From contig NZ_UNOZ01000008.1 of the NCBI RefSeq assembly GCF_900536025.1, positions 40,655 through 104,654 on the forward strand: a DNA stretch of 64,000 nt. The letters run 5' to 3'. The position numbers and the translations under genes are program-made. The stretch comes from Pseudomonas reidholzensis. Its GTDB lineage: Bacteria > Pseudomonadota > Gammaproteobacteria > Pseudomonadales > Pseudomonadaceae. The notes beneath the pieces are model-generated. The model ran no database searches. It was not told where the DNA came from and was given only the letters and a program-made list of their open reading frames with translations. Of the stretch, positions 18,364 to 25,851 are shown piece after piece. Every line of letters begins with the position of its first letter. The first letter of the stretch is position 1.

Positions 18364-18669
18364 TCAGGCGTGGGCCAGCAGGCGCTCGAGCTGGGCGCGC
18401 TCCCAGATGCTCAGCAGGTCGACCGGGTTGGTGCCGTAGCGCTGCCAGGCATCGGCGGCGGCATCGACCCCTTGCGGGGAGCGGCACTGGACGCACTGCG
18501 CGAGGCCTTCGGGGTCCAGCACCAGGGTCAACTGCCAACCGGCGCTGCGCACCTCGACCCGGCCATCGGCGTGGCGCCCGCAGATCGTCAGGGGCTGCAC
18601 GCCCAGCGCGGCATCGCGCAGGCACTGGTAGACCTCGCGGCTGCTCGGTGCGGGCAGGGCGTCGGTCAG
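18364..18669 (-). CDS. Small DUF7693-like protein with probable CTG start
   Basis: About 101 residues (TDALPAPSSREVYQCLRDAA onward). It has the conserved pattern CGRHADGRVEVRSAGWQLTL, then a Cys-x2-Cys pair (CVQCRSPQG) and ends WERAQLERLLAHA. No ATG, GTG or TTG lies at the expected position. CTG at 18669-18667 overlaps the TGA of the preceding regulator gene in a CTGA arrangement that mimics the common ATGA coupling. The next in-frame GTG would remove the conserved N-terminus. The family is frequent in Pseudomonas and has no known function. The Cys pair could bind metal. Coupling to the XRE-cupin regulator suggests a shared regulon. Confidence 0.7.
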   Translation of the reverse strand: MTDALPAPSSREVYQCLRDAALGVQPLTICGRHADGRVEVRSAGWQLTLVLDPEGLAQCVQCRSPQGVDAAADAWQRYGTNPVDLLSIWERAQLERLLAHA

Positions 18670-19211
18670 AAGTTGGCCGGGGTATTGGCGCTGATGATCT
18701 CGGCCTCGTCCTGGCCGATGTTCTTGAAGCTGTGGGCGAGGGTGGTGGGGATGTAGTAGCCATCGCCCGAGTTGAGCACGCTCACCTGGCCATCGACCCA
18801 CAGCTCGATGGTGCCACGGGTGACCAGGCCACATTCTTCGCCTTCAGCGTGCACGATCGGTTCGCCGGAGTCGGCGCCTGGCGCGTACAGCTCGCGCAGC
18901 ATGCGCATCTGCCGGCCTTCGACGCTGGCGCCGACCAGCAGCATGCGCAGGCCGTTGCGGCCCAGGTCAGGCTGGTCGCCGCCACGGAACACGAAGCGCT
19001 CTTCGCGCACCGGCTCGTCAAAGCTGAAAAATTCCGCGAGGGACATGGGGATCCCTTCCAGCAGCTTTTTCAAGGAACTGACCGAAGGGCTGACGCGGTT
19101 CTGCTCGATCTGCGAAATGGTCGAGTTGGTCAAGCCACTGCGGCGGGCCAGCTCCCGTTGGGAGAGGTTGTTGCGCTCACGCACCAGTTTGAGTCGTGTC
19201 CCCGTGTCCAT
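18666..19211 (-). CDS. XRE-family regulator with C-terminal cupin, PuuR-like
   Basis: 181 residues. The N-terminal helix-turn-helix (NLSQRELARRSGLTNSTISQ, residues ~14-33) is followed by a linker with SLAEFF and a cupin_2 barrel (IVHAEGEECGLVTRGTIELW, GDGYYIPTTLAHSFKN). This layout and sequence are close to PuuR, the repressor of putrescine breakdown. In Pseudomonas such proteins control polyamine or amino-acid uptake. No polyamine genes are adjacent, so its targets are likely elsewhere. The 90 bases upstream contain direct GTGTT/GTGTA repeats, a possible operator. Confidence 0.88.
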   Translation of the reverse strand: MDTGTRLKLVRERNNLSQRELARRSGLTNSTISQIEQNRVSPSVSSLKKLLEGIPMSLAEFFSFDEPVREERFVFRGGDQPDLGRNGLRMLLVGASVEGRQMRMLRELYAPGADSGEPIVHAEGEECGLVTRGTIELWVDGQVSVLNSGDGYYIPTTLAHSFKNIGQDEAEIISANTPANF

Positions 19212-19301
19212 AGCCGCCTTTTTTGGTGAAAGTGTTCTGAGGTGTAAAAAATAATAAGCGACGCATTAAAACACACTCTCGGCGGCAACGCGCTGTGCTT
19301 G

Positions 19302-20507
19302 TCAACGGCGCGCTGCGGCGGGCATTGGCCAGAGTCCGACCAGCAGCAACAGCAGGGCCACGGCCACGAACGGCAGCCGCGGATCGACCGCGTAGACCAG
19401 CGTGCCGGCCAACGGCCCGATCACCGCGCCCATGCCCTGGGCGGCGCCGATGGAGCCGGCGGTAGCGCCTTGTTCGGAGGCGTGCATGGCGTTGGCGGCC
19501 AGCGCCGAGAAGGCCGGGAAGACAAAGCCCATGCCGCCGGCAGCGATGAAGAACGACGCCCACAGCCACTCTGCGCTGCCGGCCAGCGATGCTGCGGCGA
19601 AGCCGATGGCGGAGAGGCTCGCGCCGACCCGGATCATCTTCAGCGGCGGCCACTCCAGGCGGCGCAGCAGCACCTGCGACAGCATCAGTGCCACGCCTAC
19701 CGTGGTCAGGGCGATACCCGCCGTCTGGGCCGCCTCGGTGGGGGGCAACTGCAGGCGGTCGAGGGCAAAGAAGCCGACGGTGATCTGCGACACGGTCACG
19801 CTGAACATCGCACTGAAGGCCACCAGCAACGGCCGGCGCAGGCGTGGGTCGGCGAGGCGCACCGGGTTGGGCGCGTAGGTGTGGGCCAAGGGTTGCGGCT
19901 TGAGCTTGAACAACAGCACCAGAAACGCCATCGCCGGCAGCAGCGACATGATCCAGAACGGCAGGCTCAGGCTGTGCCGGGCCAGCAGCGCCGCAACCGC
20001 AGGGCCCAGCACCAGGCCGACCGCGTTGGCGGCGCCCAATGAAGCCATCGCCCGCGCGCGGTGCTGCGGCTCGACGTGGTCGGCAACCAGCGCATTAGCG
20101 GCCACCGGCAAGGCGGCATAGAACGCACCGATCATGCCGCGTGCGAGCATCAGGCCGAGAAACGCCAACGACGCACCGGGCAGCCAGTGCAGGGCACCTT
20201 CGATGAACAGGCACAGCAACCAGTAGGCCAGGGTGAAGCCGGCGCTGCCCAGCAGCAGTACCCGCCGCCGACCATAGCGGTCAGCGGCGCGCCCCCATGG
20301 CCGGGCGAGCAGCACCCAGACCACCCCGGCCACGGTCACCGCCGCGCCGGCCTGCCAGGTGGCCAGGCCGAGCAGGCGGGCGATCGGGCCGATCAGGGCG
20401 ACGAAGGCCATCATCGACATGGTGCAGGCCATGTTCACCAGCAACAGTGGACGCAAATCCAGGGTGCTGGCGGGTTTCAGAGAAGCAGGATCCTTTGCGG
20501 CAGTCAT
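19302..20507 (-). CDS. MFS transporter (DHA1, TetA/siderophore-exporter-like)
   Basis: 401 residues, 12 predicted membrane segments. Motif A is present as GRAADRYGRRRVLLLG after segment 2, and motif C-like GAANAVGLVLGPAVAALLA in segment 5 marks an exporter. The N-terminal ~18 residues are cytoplasmic. Forty bases upstream the sequence AATAATGATCATT resembles half of a Fur box. Iron regulation is therefore possible but weak (about 11 of 19 matches by eye). Substrate unknown. Confidence 0.88.
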   Translation of the reverse strand: MTAAKDPASLKPASTLDLRPLLLVNMACTMSMMAFVALIGPIARLLGLATWQAGAAVTVAGVVWVLLARPWGRAADRYGRRRVLLLGSAGFTLAYWLLCLFIEGALHWLPGASLAFLGLMLARGMIGAFYAALPVAANALVADHVEPQHRARAMASLGAANAVGLVLGPAVAALLARHSLSLPFWIMSLLPAMAFLVLLFKLKPQPLAHTYAPNPVRLADPRLRRPLLVAFSAMFSVTVSQITVGFFALDRLQLPPTEAAQTAGIALTTVGVALMLSQVLLRRLEWPPLKMIRVGASLSAIGFAAASLAGSAEWLWASFFIAAGGMGFVFPAFSALAANAMHASEQGATAGSIGAAQGMGAVIGPLAGTLVYAVDPRLPFVAVALLLLLVGLWPMPAAARR

Positions 20508-20595
20508 GGGGCAGTCCAGGGCAGTACGACGAAAAGAGCGACGATCTTAATAATGATCATTTGCGTATGTCGACCCTTGGGCTGTCAGGCGGTGC

Positions 20596-21129
20596 TCATT
20601 CGCTGCGGCGCAGGGGGCCTGGCCACATGCTCCGCAACACGCCATCGCGGCGCACCCAGGCGTGCATCAATGCCGCGCCCATGTGCACCAGCACGGTGGC
20701 GAACAGCAGGTAGCCGGCCCAGCCGTGGGCGGTACGCAGCACGGCGTAGAGCTGCAGGTCGTGGGGCGCGATCGCCGGTAGCTGCAGCGGCCGCGGATAG
20801 CCGCCCGCCGAGAGCATTGCCCAGCCCAGCAACGGCATGGCCAGCATCAACGCATACAGCAGCAGGTGCGAGGCGCCCGCCGCCAGGCGCTGGATCGCCG
20901 GCAGGTCGGCGGGCAGCGCCGGGTGCGGCAGGCTCAGGCGCAGGGCGATGCGCAGCACCACCAGCACCAGCAGAGCCAGGCCAGTGGCCTTGTGCAGCTC
21001 GACCAGCAGCGGGTGGCGCAGCGACAGGTCGCTGACCATGCTCACGCCGATGAACAGCATGGCCACGATGAGTACGGCCATCAGCCAGTGCAGCAGGCGC
21101 GCCAGGGGGTGGAAGGCAGTCGGTTTCAT
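20596..21129 (-). CDS. Cytochrome b561-family protein
   Basis: 177 residues with four membrane segments. His residues expected to ligate two b-type haems lie in segment 1 (HPLARLLHWLMAVL), segment 2 (LLVELHKATGLALL), and segment 4 (TAHGWAGYLLFATVLVHMGAALMH). The start overlaps the stop of the peroxidase gene by ATGA. The pairing with an anchored catalase-like protein suggests it passes electrons from quinol to the periplasmic haem enzyme. This gene order is repeated in other proteobacteria next to an ECF sigma factor. Confidence 0.9.
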   Translation of the reverse strand: MKPTAFHPLARLLHWLMAVLIVAMLFIGVSMVSDLSLRHPLLVELHKATGLALLVLVVLRIALRLSLPHPALPADLPAIQRLAAGASHLLLYALMLAMPLLGWAMLSAGGYPRPLQLPAIAPHDLQLYAVLRTAHGWAGYLLFATVLVHMGAALMHAWVRRDGVLRSMWPGPLRRSE

Positions 21130-22172
21130 GGGCGGGCTCCTGTGTGCAGCGACTCGCGGCTGCGGCGGTTGAAGGACTCCGAGTAGGCCGCCGAACGGGC
21201 AGCGAGGATCGGGTCGGCGGACGGTTCGATGCCGTTGGGCAGGATCAGCGGGTCGAAGTTGAGGTCACGGCAGGCGCCTTGCTCGGGTGCCTCGACGCTG
21301 TCGAGGACCAGCGTGCCGGCATCGATGCTGCGCCGCTCCGCCGGCCACTGGCGTGCCGGGTCGTCGATCGGGTCGCCCGGCTCGGCCAGGACCAGGCGCA
21401 GGGTCCAGCGCAGCGGGCCTTGTTGCAGGCGGCGTTGCAGGTCGTGCTGCAGGTAGCGATTGTCGTCGACCTGGGCGGGCAGGGCGCTGAACGGTGTCTG
21501 CGGCTCGACCTGCCAGCGCACGGGATGCGCGTTGCCGGCGGCGTCGATCAGGCGAAAGGCGTTGATGCTGTGGTAGGACGTGCTGGCGAAACTGTCGCTG
21601 GGTTTGTAGGCGCCTGCCCACTGGCGAAACGCCGCGCTTTCCGGGTGGGCGGCGAAAAACGCCTGCATCCGCGCCGGATCCGCCTTGCCGGTGGCCGGGT
21701 CGGGGGTCATCGCCAGGACCTGCTGGTAGAACGCCTCGGGAGTGCTGATGGCGAGCACCGGCGGGTTGTTCATGCCGGTACGCCAGACCTGGCCATCGTC
21801 GCTGGACAGCTGCAGGGCCAGGCTGCGCACCGGCACCCCGGTGTCTGGGGTGGACGGGTTGGCGCCGCCGATGGCGAAGCGGCCGATCACCGCGACCCGC
21901 GGCTGCTGGAACACCCGCGCGGTAGACAGCTCTGCGGCCAGCCCGCTGCTCTCGAAGTAGCCGCTGACGCACAGGCCCTTGGCGTGGTTCTTGCGATAGC
22001 CCGGGTGGTGGCCGGCCTGCGCCTCGAAGGTGTCGATGATGCGCTGCGGGGTCAGTGCCGGGGTGCCGATCCAGCCGGCGGCATAGGCGAAGCCGGCACC
22101 GACGGCCAGCAGGCCGGCGCCGATCGCGGCCAGGCGCCAGGCCTTGGCGGGGCCGTGCAGGGGAGTGTTCAT
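21126..22172 (-). CDS. Membrane-anchored catalase-like peroxidase (SrpA type)
   Basis: 348 residues, much shorter than true catalases. It has an N-terminal membrane anchor (residues ~12-34) that places the domain in the periplasm. The distal-side His is in YRKNHAKGLCVSG (residue ~63). The proximal haem ligand Tyr is in ARSAAYSESFNRR near the C-terminus. Residues between match the small catalase-related subfamily, which usually has peroxidase rather than strong catalase activity. It is divergent from the ECF sigma gene and preceded by the motif GGAATA-N15-CGTC at the right distance. It is coupled to cytochrome b561. Confidence 0.92.
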   Translation of the reverse strand: MNTPLHGPAKAWRLAAIGAGLLAVGAGFAYAAGWIGTPALTPQRIIDTFEAQAGHHPGYRKNHAKGLCVSGYFESSGLAAELSTARVFQQPRVAVIGRFAIGGANPSTPDTGVPVRSLALQLSSDDGQVWRTGMNNPPVLAISTPEAFYQQVLAMTPDPATGKADPARMQAFFAAHPESAAFRQWAGAYKPSDSFASTSYHSINAFRLIDAAGNAHPVRWQVEPQTPFSALPAQVDDNRYLQHDLQRRLQQGPLRWTLRLVLAEPGDPIDDPARQWPAERRSIDAGTLVLDSVEAPEQGACRDLNFDPLILPNGIEPSADPILAARSAAYSESFNRRSRESLHTGARP

Positions 22173-22205
22173 GGTGGAGGTCCGGGTCAGTGAATGTGCG
22201 AGTAC

Positions 22206-22230
22206 GACGCAGCCGGGCGAAACTTATTCC
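22206..22230 (-). promoter_or_regulatory. Predicted ECF promoter for the peroxidase/cytochrome operon
   Basis: On the minus strand GGAATA (22230-22225) and CGTC (22209-22206) are separated by 15 bases, with TTTCG inside the spacer. The predicted transcript would start about 30 bases before the peroxidase ATG. The same motif faces the sigma gene. Confidence 0.75.
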
Positions 22231-22239
22231 ACAGGAGAT

Positions 22240-22264
22240 GGAATAGATTTCGTGACCACGCGTC
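22240..22264 (+). promoter_or_regulatory. Predicted ECF promoter for the sigma/anti-sigma operon
   Basis: GGAATA (22240-22245), 15 bases containing TTTCG, then CGTC (22261-22264). It matches the divergent minus-strand copy in both boxes, in spacing and in the TTTCG segment. The sigma ATG is at 22306, about 40 bases on. This implies autoregulation. Confidence 0.75.
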
Positions 22265-22305
22265 TGCCCCTTACACTGACTGCCCATGGGGGCCGGAACC
22301 TGACC

Positions 22306-22827
22306 ATGCACGACTTGGATGAACAGCAGTGGCGCGAGCTGCTTCAGCGCTTGCGCCGCTTCGCCCTGTGGCTGACCCGCGAGCCGGGGAGCGCCGACGA
22401 TCTGGTCCAAGGCACCGTCGAGCGTGCACTCAGCCGCCGTGACCAGCAGCGCGAGGCCGACGCCTTGCGGGCCTGGCTGTTCACCATCCTTTATCGGCTG
22501 TTTCTCGACGGCAAGCGCCGCGACCGCCTGCACTCGCGTTGGCTGGCGTGGTTCAGCGGTGCCCACGACAGCGGCGAAGCGGTCGGCGACAACACAGAGA
22601 GCATCATCCTCGCCCAGGCCGACCTGCAGGCCTTTGCCCGCTTGTCGGCAGAGCAGCGCGCCTTGCTGTTGCTGGTCAGCGTCGAGGGCCTGAGTTACAA
22701 GGAAGCCGCCCAGACCCTGGGTATTCCCATCGGCACGGTGATGTCGCGCTTGTCGCGGGCGCGTGCCGCATTGCGTGAACTGACCGAGGGCAGCCCGCCG
22801 CCCCCGGCCTTGCGGAGACTGAAATGA
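22306..22827 (+). CDS. prtI: ECF sigma factor, PrtI-like
   Basis: 173 residues from the ATG at 22306; a longer upstream frame would run through the promoter region. Region 2 is visible as FALWLTREPGSADDLVQGTVERAL and AWLFTILYRLFLDGKRRD. Region 4 is LSAEQRALLLLVSVEGLSYKEAA and GTVMSRLSRARAAL (each given in part). The anti-sigma gene overlaps its 3' end by four bases. Gene order with a catalase-like peroxidase and cytochrome b561 on the other side matches the locus called prtI/prtR in P. putida and P. fluorescens. The name rests on that recollection. Confidence 0.88.
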   Translation: MHDLDEQQWRELLQRLRRFALWLTREPGSADDLVQGTVERALSRRDQQREADALRAWLFTILYRLFLDGKRRDRLHSRWLAWFSGAHDSGEAVGDNTESIILAQADLQAFARLSAEQRALLLLVSVEGLSYKEAAQTLGIPIGTVMSRLSRARAALRELTEGSPPPPALRRLK

Positions 22828-23576
22828 CACGCCTGATCCCTACCGAGCATGAGTTGCATGCCTACGTCGACGAGCGCCTGGAGCCTGCCCGGCGGGCCGA
22901 GGTGCAGGCGTGGCTGGCGGCCAATCCGCACGAGGCGGCGCGCATCGAGGCGTGGCGCAACGATGCCCGGCGGCTGCGCACGGCGCTGGCCGGGCTGGGC
23001 GACCTGGGGGGCGGGCCACAACTCGACCTCGGCCAGGTGCGCCGGCGCTTGCGCCAGCGTCGGCAACGGCGCCTGGCCACGGCGGCGGTGTTGCTGCTGA
23101 CGCTGGGCGTCGGTGGGCTTGGCGGCTGGCAGGCGCGGCAGGTCACCCTGGTCGCCAGCGACCTGCCGATGGCCGATGCCGTGCAGGCGCACCGGATGTT
23201 CGTCGCGGCCACCCCGCTGGACATCCAGGCCAGCGATCCGGTTCAGTTGCAGGCGTGGCTGGGCCGCCATTTCAACCGCGTCGGCCAATTGCCGGACCTC
23301 GCGGGCTTCGGCTTTCAGCCGGTCGGCGCACGGCTGCTGAGCAATGAACAGGGCCCGGCGGCGCTGCTGGTGTTCCAGGACGGCCAGGGTGAGCGGATCA
23401 GTCTGTTCCTGCGCCTGCCCGGTGAGCGCTTTGAAAAAATGCCCAGTGGCCAACGCACCGATGGCCAGCTCGAGGCGCGCTACTGGTCGCATGGCGCCTA
23501 CAACTTCGCGCTGGTCAGCGCGGCGGACGATCAGCGCAGCGAGTCGCTGCGTCGGGTGCTGGGCGTGAGCCTCTAG
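22824..23576 (+). CDS. prtR: Membrane anti-sigma factor, PrtR-like
   Basis: 250 residues. The N-terminal ~50 residues form the anti-sigma domain (HELHAYVDERLEPARRAEVQ). One membrane segment at ~84-101 (ATAAVLLLTLGVGGLGGW) follows a very basic stretch (RRRLRQRRQRR), so the C-terminal ~145 residues are periplasmic. It would hold the sigma factor inactive until an envelope signal. The ATGA overlap gives equal expression with the sigma factor. The zinc-binding HxxxCxxC motif is absent. Confidence 0.86.
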   Translation: MTRLIPTEHELHAYVDERLEPARRAEVQAWLAANPHEAARIEAWRNDARRLRTALAGLGDLGGGPQLDLGQVRRRLRQRRQRRLATAAVLLLTLGVGGLGGWQARQVTLVASDLPMADAVQAHRMFVAATPLDIQASDPVQLQAWLGRHFNRVGQLPDLAGFGFQPVGARLLSNEQGPAALLVFQDGQGERISLFLRLPGERFEKMPSGQRTDGQLEARYWSHGAYNFALVSAADDQRSESLRRVLGVSL

Positions 23577-23720
23577 GCCTGCGTTCAGTCATGACAGCAA
23601 TGCGCCGGGCTCGCCGGCTCCCACGCAGTCGTGTTAACGCCCGGATTCCGGAGGCTTCAACACAATCCTGTGTGGGGGCTTGCACCAATGCCGTTCAGTT
23701 AAGGAGTTGTTGCCTGTATT

Positions 23721-23849
23721 GGGGCCGCTTTGCGGCCCATCGCGACACAAGGCCGCTCCCACAGTATCCGCGCATGCCCTGTAAAGATGGGCATGACGCG
23801 GTCGGCGTGGGAGCGGCCTTGTGTCGCGAAAGGGGCGCGCAGCGGCCCC
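23721..23849. repeat. Long REP-type hairpin between convergent genes
   Basis: Inner arms at 23741-23761 and 23808-23828 are perfect 21-base complements built on GGAGCGGCCTTGTGTCGCG. Outer arms GGGGCCGC (23721-23728) and GCGGCCCC (23842-23849) also pair. This is a different REP subtype from those at 8468 and 16879. It ends 8 bases before the convergent HAD gene stop. The stretch 23577-23720 shows nothing else I recognise. Confidence 0.85.
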
Positions 23850-23856
23850 AGGATGT

Positions 23857-24516
23857 TCAGCCTTGCATCGCTTCGATCAACGCCCACAGTCGTGGGTCAT
23901 TGAAGTCGTCGATCACCAACTGCGCCCCAGCCGCCATCAAGCGCTCTGGCGTCTGAGTGGTCGCGATGCCCACGGTATAGATCCCCGCACCACTGGCGGC
24001 TTTCACCCCAGGCAGCGAGTCCTCGAACGCCAGCGCTTGCGCCGCCTCGGTGCCCAGGCGCTGCAAGCCGGTGAGGTACGGCAGCGGGTCGGGCTTGGGC
24101 CGGGCCAGCTCGTCCGAGACCAGCACATGCTCGAAGCGTTGCTCCAGGCCCATGGCCGCCAGCATGTGCTCGGCGTTCAGGCGTGGCGCGTTGGTCACCA
24201 CGCACATGCCGATGCCCTGCGCCTGGCCATGCTCGAGCAGACGCAGCAAACCGGGCAGGGGCTGCAGGTGCGGCGACATCTCGCGGAACAACGCCTCCTT
24301 GCGCTCGGCCAGTGCCTGGCATTGCTCGGCACTGGCCGCCGGGAACAGCTCGGCGAACAGTTCGCCGTTGGAACGCCCGCTGACCTGGGCATCGAACTGC
24401 GCCTGGCTGAGCTGGCGCCCGTCATAGGCGTGGAGCAACTGGCGGAAGGCCTCCAGGTGCAGGGTGTCGGTGTCGGTGAGGGTTCCGTCGAGGTCGAACA
24501 GCAGGGCAGTCAGCAT
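23857..24516 (-). CDS. HAD-superfamily phosphatase (beta-phosphoglucomutase-like)
   Basis: 219 residues from the ATG at 24516, which has GGAT six bases upstream and begins right at motif I. Motif I is LLFDLDGTLTDTD with both Asp residues. Motif II is VVTNAPR, motif III Lys lies in ELARPKPDP and motif IV is AFEDSLPGVKAA. The helical cap sits between motifs I and II, as in sugar-phosphate phosphatases and phosphoglycolate phosphatases. It is divergent from lexA2 with a 100-base gap; a role in DNA-damage response is not implied. Confidence 0.9.
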   Translation of the reverse strand: MLTALLFDLDGTLTDTDTLHLEAFRQLLHAYDGRQLSQAQFDAQVSGRSNGELFAELFPAASAEQCQALAERKEALFREMSPHLQPLPGLLRLLEHGQAQGIGMCVVTNAPRLNAEHMLAAMGLEQRFEHVLVSDELARPKPDPLPYLTGLQRLGTEAAQALAFEDSLPGVKAASGAGIYTVGIATTQTPERLMAAGAQLVIDDFNDPRLWALIEAMQG

Positions 24517-24601
24517 CAGGTATCCAGAGGCGAAAACGTCAATCCTCGGCATGATAGACAATCCGACGACGAAGGGGGCTGTTCAGTGTGCACGGAAAAG
24601 A

Positions 24602-24613
24602 GTACAAATGTGC
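24602..24613 (+). promoter_or_regulatory. LexA2-type SOS box
   Basis: GTACAAATGTGC fits GTACN4GTGC, the motif I recall for the second LexA protein of P. putida, and not the CTGT-N8-ACAG box of LexA1. It ends 3 bases before the first possible lexA2 ATG, so bound repressor would cover the start region. Confidence 0.8.
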
Positions 24614-24616
24614 TCC

Positions 24617-25225
24617 ATGGATAATATGACTCCCAAACGCCGCGCCATCCTCGCCTTCATCCGCGAACGCATCACCGAGCACGCCCAGCCGCCAAGCCTG
24701 GCGGATATCGCCGAGCGTTTCGGGTTTGCCTCGCGCAGCGTGGCGCGCAAGCACATCACTGCCCTGTGCCAGGGCGGCTACATCGAGGTCACGCCCAACC
24801 AGGCGCGGGGTATCCGCCTGGCCGAGCCTTTGCGCCGCCCGGAAATCCTCGAGCTGCCGGTGCTGGGCCAAGTGGCTGCCGGTGCGCCGATCGGCCCTGA
24901 CCTGGATATCCACGAACAGTTGCTGCTCGACCCGAGCCTGTTTCGTCGTACCCCTGACTACCTGCTCAAGGTGCGCGGTGAGTCGATGGTCGACGACGGT
25001 ATTTTCGACGGCGACCTGGTCGGCATCCTTCAGCAGGGCGATGCCCGGGATGGCCAGATCGTGGTTGCCCGGCTGGATGGCGAGGTGACCATCAAGCGCC
25101 TGCAACGCACCCCCGAGGGCTTTCGCCTGGTGCCGCGCAACCCGGCCTATGCGCCAATCGAGGTGGGGCCGGAGCGCGAGTTCTTTATCGAAGGGGTCTT
25201 CTGCGGCCTGCTGAGGCGTGACTGA
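24617..25225 (+). CDS. lexA2: LexA repressor of the imuAB-dnaE2 cassette
   Basis: 202 residues from ATG 24617; ATG 24626 is an alternative. The winged helix-turn-helix is at the N-terminus (LADIAERFGFASRSVARKHI). Autocleavage residues are all present: the Ala-Gly bond in GQVAAGAPIG, Ser in RGESMVDDGIFDGD and Lys in EVTIKRL. It is the first gene of a four-gene unit with overlaps at every junction except imuA/imuB. A LexA box just before its start indicates self-repression and damage induction. Confidence 0.95.
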   Translation: MDNMTPKRRAILAFIRERITEHAQPPSLADIAERFGFASRSVARKHITALCQGGYIEVTPNQARGIRLAEPLRRPEILELPVLGQVAAGAPIGPDLDIHEQLLLDPSLFRRTPDYLLKVRGESMVDDGIFDGDLVGILQQGDARDGQIVVARLDGEVTIKRLQRTPEGFRLVPRNPAYAPIEVGPEREFFIEGVFCGLLRRD

Positions 25226-25845
25226 TGGGCGCGGTGGTCGACCTCGATGGCCTGCTCGATCAGCGCCGGGTCTGGCGAGGCCGGCAAACCCAGGCGCGCC
25301 CGCTGGGCCTGCAGCCCACCGGGCATGCGCACCTGGACCATCGCTTGCCTGAAGGCGGCTGGCCGGCTGCAGCGCTCAGTGAGTTGCTGCTGGCGAGCCC
25401 CGGCTGTGGCGAATTGCACTTGCTCTGGCCGACCCTCGCGCGCCTCACCGCCGAAGGCGGGCGGGTGGTGCTGGTGGCGCCGCCGTTCATTCCCTACGCA
25501 CCCGCCTGGCAGGCGGCGGGGGTCGACCTGCGTTGGCTGGTGCAAGTCGAAGCCGACCCCAGCGAGGCCTTGTGGGCCGCCGAGCAATGCCTGCGTTCTG
25601 GCAGTTGCGCGGCGGTGCTGTGCTGGCCGCAGCGGGCCGACGACCGCGCCTTGCGCCGCTTGCAGGTGGCCGCTGAAACCGGCCAGACCCTGGCCTTTGC
25701 CTGCCGACCGCAGCAGGCCGCTTCCAACCCTTCACCGGCCGCACTGCGCATCGCTATCGACACCCGCCCGGTGCAGTGGCGGGTGCTCAAGTGTCGCGGC
25801 GGGATGCCACCGGCCGCGCCTATCGCCAGCCCGGGCCGAGGCTAG
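25225..25845 (+). CDS. imuA: ImuA, SOS mutagenesis accessory protein
   Basis: 206 residues. Its ATG shares one base with the lexA2 stop. The sequence is a degenerate RecA/SulA-like domain: LDHRLPEGGWPAAALSELLL near residues 36-55 corresponds to the substrate-handling start, without a Walker A motif. ImuA works with ImuB and DnaE2 in error-prone lesion bypass. Identification is by position and family pattern. Confidence 0.92.
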   Translation: MGAVVDLDGLLDQRRVWRGRQTQARPLGLQPTGHAHLDHRLPEGGWPAAALSELLLASPGCGELHLLWPTLARLTAEGGRVVLVAPPFIPYAPAWQAAGVDLRWLVQVEADPSEALWAAEQCLRSGSCAAVLCWPQRADDRALRRLQVAAETGQTLAFACRPQQAASNPSPAALRIAIDTRPVQWRVLKCRGGMPPAAPIASPGRG

Positions 25846-25851
25846 TGCACC

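Noticed and set aside
20549..20567. Fur box upstream of the MFS gene
   Set aside because: Only the left half matches the consensus well and the total is about 11 of 19 by eye, so it is mentioned only as possible.
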